A stretch of DNA of 10,895 bases, from positions 1-10,895 of the forward strand of contig JAVVGK010000042.1 in NCBI GenBank assembly GCA_032249175.1, read 5' to 3'. Both the position numbers and the translations under genes were made by a program. The notes beneath the pieces are model-generated. The model was not told the origin of the DNA. It was given only the letters and a program-made list of their open reading frames with translations, and did not search any database. Positions 6,174 to 10,895 of the stretch are shown piece by piece (the stretch's first letter is position 1; every line of letters starts with the position of its first letter). Source of the DNA: DSFT01 sp032249175 (GTDB taxonomy: Bacteria; Hydrothermota; Hydrothermia; LBFQ01; DSFT01).

Positions 6174-7108
6174 AAAAAATTTTATTTATAAATACCGCTC
6201 CATATATTGCGGGAAGCTTATTAAGTGATTTAAAACTTGCTAAATTACTTCAAAAAAACGGCTTTGATGTTTATTTTTCAACAATTTTAGAAAATATAAA
6301 AAAAGAATTTAATGAATTGAAATTTATTGATTTTAATGAAGTTTTAAAGAAAGCAAAAAATTTTGATATTATTTTTTTAACTGAAAGCAAGGCAAGAAAC
6401 TTATTAATTTTAATAAAATTTCTAAATCCAAAAGCAAAAATTTTTTCTGTAAGAAGAGCATTGCCAAAAAGTACAAAATTATCAATTCTTATTCAAAATT
6501 TATTTTCTGATAAAATACTTTGTGTTAGTGAAGATATTGCTAAAAGAATTAGCTCAAAGAAAACATTTGTTATTTATTCTTTTGTTGATAAAATAAATGG
6601 AATTAAAAGCTCTTTTAATAATCCAATTGTTTTTGGTTATCTTGGAAGAAATGATTATGATAAGGGAACTGACATTTTACTCCAAGCTTATAAAATTAAG
6701 AAATTTAAACTTGTTTTAGCAGGTTATTTTGAAAATTCTGAATTTTTGAAATATGATGTTGAATATCTTGGGTTTATAAAAGATAAAAAAATGTTTTTTG
6801 ATAAAATTGATGTTTTAATTTTACCTTCAAGAAGAGAAGGATTACCAGAGGTTATTTTAGAATCATTTTCTTTTGGAGTTCCCGTAATAGCAAGTAATGT
6901 AGGAGGCATTCCAGAAATTGTTAAAGAGAATTATAATGGTTTTTTATTTGAAAGTGAAAATGTTAATCAACTTATTGAAAAAATTGAATTTATTGAAAAA
7001 AATCCAAAAATTATTTTGGAAATTTCTAAAAATTGTGTAAAAACAATTGAAGAAAAATTTTTGCCAGAGCATATGTTAGAAAGAATTTTGAAAGTTATAA
7101 ATGACTAA
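6170..7108 (+). CDS. GT4-type glycosyltransferase (GT-B fold)
   Basis: Probable retaining glycosyltransferase using a nucleotide-sugar donor; the acceptor is unknown. The C-terminal Rossmann half carries VFGYLGRNDYDKGTDILLQAY (154-174; Arg160 and Lys165 fit the donor-phosphate binding pair) and RREGLPEVILESFSFGVPVIAS (221-242), containing the E-x7-E motif Glu223/Glu231, then GGIPEIV and NGFLFE. At 312 residues it is shorter than the usual 350-400; the N-terminal acceptor half (MKKILFINTAPYIAGS onward) is compact. No signal peptide or membrane span is seen, so it is cytoplasmic or peripheral. It starts with GTG inside the asnS stop (GTGA) and lacks an RBS. The 3' end overlaps the rhodanese-like gene tail to tail by 14 bp. 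A surface polysaccharide or glycolipid role is inference. Confidence 0.85.
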   Translation: MKKILFINTAPYIAGSLLSDLKLAKLLQKNGFDVYFSTILENIKKEFNELKFIDFNEVLKKAKNFDIIFLTESKARNLLILIKFLNPKAKIFSVRRALPKSTKLSILIQNLFSDKILCVSEDIAKRISSKKTFVIYSFVDKINGIKSSFNNPIVFGYLGRNDYDKGTDILLQAYKIKKFKLVLAGYFENSEFLKYDVEYLGFIKDKKMFFDKIDVLILPSRREGLPEVILESFSFGVPVIASNVGGIPEIVKENYNGFLFESENVNQLIEKIEFIEKNPKIILEISKNCVKTIEEKFLPEHMLERILKVIND

Positions 7109-7424
7109 TACTCCAATAACATTCAATCCCATTTTCTCTTAAAATATCACATAATGTTGAGCTTCTAATACCATCTGAGCAGGTAATAAAATAAATGTTA
7201 TTTTTATCAAATTTTTCAAGATTTTCAATATAATAGAAAAAGTCATCATTACTTTTAATTTCAATATGAATATAAGGCTTTTGTAAGTTTTTCCTTAAAT
7301 AAATTAGCATTTCCATAGGTATGGCTTTCAAATTTTTTATATAAACACCATTTATTTCAGCACTTTCAAGATTTTCCAAAATTTCCTTATATTTTTCCAA
7401 ATCCTTTTCACTTAAAATTGTCAT
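7095..7424 (-). CDS. Small rhodanese-like protein
   Basis: Single-domain protein of 109 residues. Near the C-terminus NIYFITCSDGIRSSTLCDILRENGIECYW (76-104) has the rhodanese pattern: a beta strand, then a Cys-centred active loop C-S-D-G-I-R-S (Cys82 to Ser88), then a helix L-x-x-x-G-I-x-x. Cys82 would carry the persulfide in sulfur transfer. The N-terminal half (a charged helix 5-22, then VYIKNLKAIP) is weakly conserved and the final Gly-Gly of many rhodaneses is missing, so the sulfur substrate is unknown and another Cys-loop function is possible. It is a lone gene: tail overlap of 14 bp with the glycosyltransferase, and head to head with the receiver-lysA unit, the two ATGs being 26 bp apart. 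The start at 7424 follows a CTCTAAAATTT box by 10 nt. Confidence 0.68.
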   Translation of the reverse strand: MTILSEKDLEKYKEILENLESAEINGVYIKNLKAIPMEMLIYLRKNLQKPYIHIEIKSNDDFFYYIENLEKFDKNNIYFITCSDGIRSSTLCDILRENGIECYWSISHL

Positions 7425-7425
7425 A

Positions 7426-7441
7426 CCTTAAAATTTTAGAG
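7426..7441. promoter_or_regulatory. Shared palindromic divergent promoter core
   Basis: CCTTAAAATTTTAGAG centres on the palindrome AAAATTTT (7430-7437). Read on the plus strand it gives TAAAAT at 7429-7434, 16 nt before the receiver ATG at 7451; read on the minus strand it gives TAAAAT at 7438-7433, 8 nt before the rhodanese-like ATG at 7424. Only 26 bp separate the two starts, so both -10 boxes overlap and the two units may compete for polymerase. Confidence 0.4.
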
Positions 7442-7450
7442 CTTAACGAT

Positions 7451-7786
7451 ATGGTTATAGTATCATATGATATATCCCTTTTAAGAGCAGAAATGGAGCA
7501 ACTTGCTAAGGAAAAAAAGTCCATCGTTCTAAACCCAGACAATCAAGCAATTTTATATATAAAAAAGCACAAACCAAAAGTAATTATTTTAGATATATCA
7601 TCAGCGGAAAGTTTATTATATGAAGTTTATTTGGCTATAAAAAATGAAATTCCAGATGCCAAATTTATCATTACGGGATACCAAAAATTTTTAAGAGGAA
7701 AATTTGAAGAAGTTGAAGGATTTAAAGTATTTCCATATAGTAGTAAAAAGGTTAAACAAATTTTAAAAGAGCAATTTAAGTTATGA
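7451..7786 (+). CDS. Stand-alone degenerate response-regulator receiver (CheY-like) domain
   Basis: A 111-residue protein with the alternating beta/alpha layout of a receiver domain and no output domain. PKVIILDIS (42-50) ends strand 3 with Asp48 at the phospho-acceptor position, and KFIITGY (71-77) gives the switch Thr75 after strand 4. The acidic pair after strand 1 is reduced (MVIVSYD: Tyr6-Asp7 instead of Asp-Asp), and the K-P motif after strand 5 is replaced by VFPYSSKKV. It may therefore be a poorly phosphorylated or pseudo-receiver. I chose ATG 7451 because the upstream in-frame TTG at 7418 lies before the putative promoter and inside the divergent gene, and because the family opens with a strand like MVIVSYD. 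Its stop overlaps the lysA ATG (ATGA), so it belongs to that operon, perhaps as a regulator. Confidence 0.68.
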   Translation: MVIVSYDISLLRAEMEQLAKEKKSIVLNPDNQAILYIKKHKPKVIILDISSAESLLYEVYLAIKNEIPDAKFIITGYQKFLRGKFEEVEGFKVFPYSSKKVKQILKEQFKL

Positions 7787-8907
7787 GCAATCTATTATAT
7801 GAGATTTCAAAATGTGGAACACCAATATATTTTTATTTAAAAGAAAAAATTTTGGAAAATTCTCAAAAGCTTAAAAATCATTTTAAAAATGTTAATATAT
7901 TTTATGCAGTTAAGGCAAATTTTAATTTAAAAATTTTAGAAATTTTTAAAGAGCAAGGATTTGGTTTTGAAGTTGTTTCAAAAGGAGAATTAAAATTGGC
8001 TTTATTAACAAAAATAAACCCTAAGAAAATTATATTTAATGGTAATGGAAAAACTTATGAGGAAGTTAAGTTTGCTATTGAAAATGGTGTTGAATTTTTT
8101 AATTTTGATAGTCTTGACCAATTACTATTACTTGAAGAAACTGCCAAAGAATTAAACAAAACAATAAAAGCACTTATGAGAATTAAGCCTCTTGTTGATG
8201 TTGAAACTCATTCCCACTTACAGACAGGAACATTTACAAGTAAATTTGGTTTAGGTGATGAAGAAATAGATGAAGTTATTGATATTTACAAAAAATTAAA
8301 AAATGTTAAAATTATAGGAATACATAGCCATATTGGCTCAAATATAAAAGATGAAGAACCATTTATTAAATCCGCTTATAGAGTTTTAAAAATTGCTAAA
8401 ATTTTTGATAATATAGAAATTTTAAACTTTGGTGGAGGATTTGCAATAAATATGAATTTTAAAGAAATCCCAAAACTATATAATGAGCTTTCAAATAAAT
8501 ATCAAATTTTTATAGAGCCTGGAAGGTACTTAATAGCTGATGCTGGATTTATATTAACAAAAGTTATTTCTATAAAAAAAGGTTATCCACATGATTTTTT
8601 AGTTATAGATTGTGGAATGTCTGAACTTATTAGACCTGCCTTATACTCCGCTTATCATCCAATTAGAAGTTTAGAAAATAGAAATTCGGAAAAGTTTTAT
8701 ATTGTGGTAGGTCCAATTTGTGAAAGTTCAGATGTTTTTGGTGAGTACTTTTTACCAAATATGAAATTAAATGAACTTCTTATTATTGAAAATTGTGGTG
8801 CTTATGGCTATTCCATGTCTTCAAATTATAACGGAAGGGAAAAACCGCTTGAAATTTTAATTGAAAATGATAAGTTTGAAATCATAAATGAAAGAAAATT
8901 CTTATAA
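7783..8907 (+). CDS. lysA: Diaminopimelate decarboxylase
   Basis: PLP-dependent fold type III decarboxylase converting meso-diaminopimelate to L-lysine, the last step of lysine synthesis. Family landmarks in order: YAVKAN (41-46; Lys44 forms the Schiff base), SKFGLG (153-158), GIHSHIGS (179-186), NFGGGFAI (215-222; Gly loop for the PLP phosphate), FIEPGRYLIADAG (243-255), GMSELIRPALYSAYHPI (278-294), CESSDVFGEYF (313-323; catalytic Cys region) and GAYGYSMSSNYNGR (339-352). The LIRPALY-x-AYHP block favours diaminopimelate over ornithine or arginine as substrate. The 374 residues are a little short for the family, with a trimmed N-terminus, but nothing essential appears missing. The ATG overlaps the receiver gene stop by 4 nt, and the carbamoyltransferase follows 2 nt downstream, so the three form an operon. 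Confidence 0.9.
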   Translation: MSNLLYEISKCGTPIYFYLKEKILENSQKLKNHFKNVNIFYAVKANFNLKILEIFKEQGFGFEVVSKGELKLALLTKINPKKIIFNGNGKTYEEVKFAIENGVEFFNFDSLDQLLLLEETAKELNKTIKALMRIKPLVDVETHSHLQTGTFTSKFGLGDEEIDEVIDIYKKLKNVKIIGIHSHIGSNIKDEEPFIKSAYRVLKIAKIFDNIEILNFGGGFAINMNFKEIPKLYNELSNKYQIFIEPGRYLIADAGFILTKVISIKKGYPHDFLVIDCGMSELIRPALYSAYHPIRSLENRNSEKFYIVVGPICESSDVFGEYFLPNMKLNELLIIENCGAYGYSMSSNYNGREKPLEILIENDKFEIINERKFL

Positions 8908-8909
8908 CT

Positions 8910-10634
8910 ATGTACCTTGGAATTCACGATGGACATACCGCAACCGCTTGTCTATTCAAAGATGGAAAAATCATTGCTTGTATATCAGAAGAAAGAATAA
9001 ATAGAATTAAGGAATGGGGAGGATTTCCAAAAAACGCCATATTAGAAGTTTTACGAATTTCAAATGTTAAGCCATCTGAAATAAAAGCAGTTGGTATTAG
9101 CTCTATATTTCCACCAATTAGAAGTGTAGAAGAACTTGAAAGTCATTTATTAAAAAAATTAGCAAAATTTTCAATAAAATTCATTCCAAAATCTATAATT
9201 AGAAGCTCAAATTTGAGAAAGTTATTTTTAGAAATTTATGAAATGTTATCAAATAGGAAAGATTATGTTAAAAATGAGCTTGAAAAAATTGGCATTAAAG
9301 CAAAAGTCTATTTATATGAGCATCATTTTATTCATGCTTTTACAAGTCATGTTTTATCAAAAACAAGAAATGAAAATTTAATAATTACACTTGATGGTTC
9401 TGGCGATTTATTGTCAGGAACTATAAGTATCGGAAGAAATAATGAAATAATTAGAATTTCCGAAATTTCAAACTATGATTCTATTGGTGAATTTTATATG
9501 AGAATTACACAATTCTTAGGAATGAAACCATTATCTCATGAGTATAAAGTTATGGGGCTTTCTGCTTATGTTGATGAAAATGACAAATATGCGATAGAAA
9601 CTTATAAAATTTTTAAAAATTTTTTTGATGTTAAGGATTTAAAAATTTACAATAAGACAGGAGCATATAAGAGCCTTTATTTAAATTTTTTTAAAAATCA
9701 AATTTTAAATAAAAGATTTGATTATATTGCTTTTTCTGCTCAAAAGTTATTAGAAGAAACTGTTATTGAGCTTGTTAAAAATGCTATTAGGAAAACGAAT
9801 ATAAGGAATGTTGTTCTTGGTGGGGGTGTTTTTATGAATGTTAAATTAAATAATAAAATTTTAATGCTTGATGAGGTTGAAAATTTATTTGTAATGCCAA
9901 GTTGTTCAGATGAATCGTTGGCAATTGGTTGTGCTATTAAATGTGCAATTGATGAGGGTTTTAAATTTGAAGATGTTAATTATCTTGAAGATATATATTG
10001 GGGAACTTCTTATAGTAAAGAAGAAGTTGAAAATGCTCTTGAAAATTTAGATGAAAAAGAATTTGAAATTAAATATATTTCAGATGATATTGATGAGTTT
10101 GTTGGTGAGTTAATAAGTGAAAATTATATTATAGCAAGATTTAAAAATAGAATGGAATTTGGAGCAAGGGCACTTGGTAATAGAAGTATATTAGCAAATC
10201 CAAGTAATCTTGAAGTTATTACAAGAATAAATAAAGCTATAAAACAAAGGGATTTTTGGATGCCATTTGCTCCAACAATTTTATATGAAGACCAAGATAG
10301 ATATATAATAAATCCAAAAAAACATCAAGCTTATTATATGATAATGGCATTTTTTACAAAAGAAGAAGCCCATAAACATCTTAAATCCGCCCTACATCAA
10401 TATGACTTATCAGCAAGACCTCAAATTTTAATAAAAGAGCATAATGAAAGTTATTATAAACTTATTAAAAGATTTAAGGAGAAAACAGGAATAGGTGGAA
10501 TTTTAAATACTTCATTTAATTTACATGGAGAGCCAATTGTTATGTCTCCAAATGATGCTATATGGACATTAAAAAATTCCCTTCTTGATGGACTTGCTAT
10601 TGAAAATTACTTAATTTTAAGAAAAAAATTATAA
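8910..10634 (+). CDS. NodU/TobZ-family O-carbamoyltransferase
   Basis: Enzymes of this family move a carbamoyl group from carbamoyl phosphate, through carbamoyl-AMP, to a hydroxyl, usually on a sugar (Nod factors, tobramycin, novobiocin). The N-terminal Kae1/ASKHA-like domain begins MYLGIHDGHTATACLF and has SEERINRIKEWGGFP (26-40), metal-site EHHFIHAF (137-144), DGSGD (162-166), HEYKVMGLSAY (210-220), GGGVFMN (304-310) and CSDESLAIG (332-340; Asp334 a likely metal ligand). The C-terminal YrdC-like domain has RMEFGARALGNRSILANP (414-431), RDFWMPFAPTIL (447-458) and GGILNTSFNLHGEPIV (529-544). All key blocks are present in 574 residues, the normal size. It starts 2 nt after lysA and is the last gene of the unit. 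The acceptor is unknown; the glycosyltransferase at 6170-7108 hints at a sugar, but it is in another transcription unit. Confidence 0.92.
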   Translation: MYLGIHDGHTATACLFKDGKIIACISEERINRIKEWGGFPKNAILEVLRISNVKPSEIKAVGISSIFPPIRSVEELESHLLKKLAKFSIKFIPKSIIRSSNLRKLFLEIYEMLSNRKDYVKNELEKIGIKAKVYLYEHHFIHAFTSHVLSKTRNENLIITLDGSGDLLSGTISIGRNNEIIRISEISNYDSIGEFYMRITQFLGMKPLSHEYKVMGLSAYVDENDKYAIETYKIFKNFFDVKDLKIYNKTGAYKSLYLNFFKNQILNKRFDYIAFSAQKLLEETVIELVKNAIRKTNIRNVVLGGGVFMNVKLNNKILMLDEVENLFVMPSCSDESLAIGCAIKCAIDEGFKFEDVNYLEDIYWGTSYSKEEVENALENLDEKEFEIKYISDDIDEFVGELISENYIIARFKNRMEFGARALGNRSILANPSNLEVITRINKAIKQRDFWMPFAPTILYEDQDRYIINPKKHQAYYMIMAFFTKEEAHKHLKSALHQYDLSARPQILIKEHNESYYKLIKRFKEKTGIGGILNTSFNLHGEPIVMSPNDAIWTLKNSLLDGLAIENYLILRKKL

Positions 10635-10654
10635 AAAACATTTAAAAATTTTTC

Positions 10655-10856
10655 GGAACTATTGATTTAATAGAGGAGGAAAGAAAAATAAGAAATAATC
10701 TATATTTTAGAATTATTGAAGGGGCGAAAGTAATGAAATTATTAGGTTTTACGGGGGAATTTAAGGGGGACGAAGTTTTAAGCCATGGGCTTATTTTTAG
10801 GGTAGGTGGGAAAACAAAGAAATAATCCACATTTTAGAATTATTAGATAAGGCAAA
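10655..10856 (+). repeat. Tandem/nested copies of the intergenic element (region B)
   Basis: Downstream of the carbamoyltransferase, two 26-bp blocks (10692-10717 and 10819-10844) match at 24 positions with a 127-bp period, each preceded by a G-rich GAGGAGGAAAG or GGTAGGTGGGAAAA stretch. Between them are GGGCGAAAGTAA (10722-10733, identical to copy A), two GGGGG runs (10753-10757 and 10765-10769), hairpin TAAGCC-ATG-GGCTTA (10779-10793) and GGGTAGGTGGG (10800-10810). The tail AGAATTATTAGATAAGGCAA aligns with the copy A tail AGAATTATTGGACAAGGCAA. I read this as one nearly full copy behind a truncated one. I see no coding gene, clear terminator or RNA gene here. Confidence 0.7.
10753..10810 (+). 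other. G-tract cluster with hairpin (possible G-quadruplex), copy B
   Basis: GGGGG, AATTTAA, GGGGG, the hairpin TAAGCC-ATG-GGCTTA and then GGGTAGGTGGG give at least four G3+ tracts plus a G2. The same order (G runs, hairpin, close-spaced G block) is present in copy A on the minus strand. Conservation of the order between two diverged copies supports a real structural unit; quadruplex formation itself is inferred. Confidence 0.4.
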
Positions 10857-10877
10857 ATATAAATAAAATATAAATGC

Positions 10878-10895
10878 TTTGTCCAATAAATAGTG
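10878..10895 (+). repeat. Start of a further element copy, cut by the window edge
   Basis: TTTGTCCAATAAATAGTG is an exact 18-nt match to the reverse complement of 537-554, the terminal repeat of copy A. The flanks differ (ATGC before it here, CTGA before it in copy A), so similarity begins at TTTGTCC and marks the element end. The rest of this copy lies beyond the window. Confidence 0.75.

Noticed and set aside
10642..10830. Minus-strand open frame of 62 codons
   Set aside because: It lies wholly in the repeat region, has proline/serine-rich low-complexity sequence from the G-tracts read backwards, and has no homology I recognise.
10655..10895. CRISPR array
   Set aside because: Repeats are long, degenerate, irregularly spaced and partly inverted in the other locus; there are no unique spacers of constant length and no cas genes.

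Overview
The window is strongly AT-rich, with lysine- and isoleucine-rich proteins, tightly packed genes (4-nt stop/start overlaps, tail-to-tail overlaps of 11 and 14 bp) and almost no Shine-Dalgarno sequences. AcpS, MurF and a NamZ-type muramidase show a peptidoglycan-making bacterium. The tryptophanyl-tRNA synthetase resembles the Thermotoga-type enzyme with an Fe-S cysteine motif, so a thermophilic and perhaps uncultured lineage is plausible; I cannot name it.

Layout. (1) 1-341, minus: the 5' part of acpS, cut by the window edge. (2) 342-674: an intergenic region holding a 171-bp inverted-repeat-bounded element (minus orientation) and a degenerate second copy (plus orientation) that leads into trpS. 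(3) 675-1862, plus: trpS, with an internal extra segment and a probable [4Fe-4S] motif; it meets (4) tail to tail. (4) 4815-1852, minus: an operon of an unknown polytopic membrane protein, murF and namZ, for cell-wall synthesis and recycling. (5) 4878-7108, plus: asnS and a GT4-type glycosyltransferase. (6) 7424-7095, minus: a lone small rhodanese-like gene. (7) 7451-10634, plus: an operon of a degenerate CheY-like receiver domain, a diaminopimelate decarboxylase (lysA) and a NodU/TobZ-type carbamoyltransferase. (8) 10635-10895: a second intergenic region made of tandem or nested pieces of the same repeat family.

Two things go beyond routine annotation. First, an interspersed repeat family with inverted ends, a conserved 6-bp hairpin and G-tracts (GGGTGGGTGGG type) that could form a hairpin-looped G-quadruplex; two copies point at the genes they precede. 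Second, nearly every transcription unit that starts here has a CTTTAAAATTT-like box 9-18 nt before its start codon and no ribosome binding site, which suggests leaderless or very short-leader transcripts driven by a TAAAAT-type -10 box. Protein-level oddities are the trpS insertion, a glutamate in MurF where the carbamylated lysine normally sits, and a NamZ without a signal peptide.
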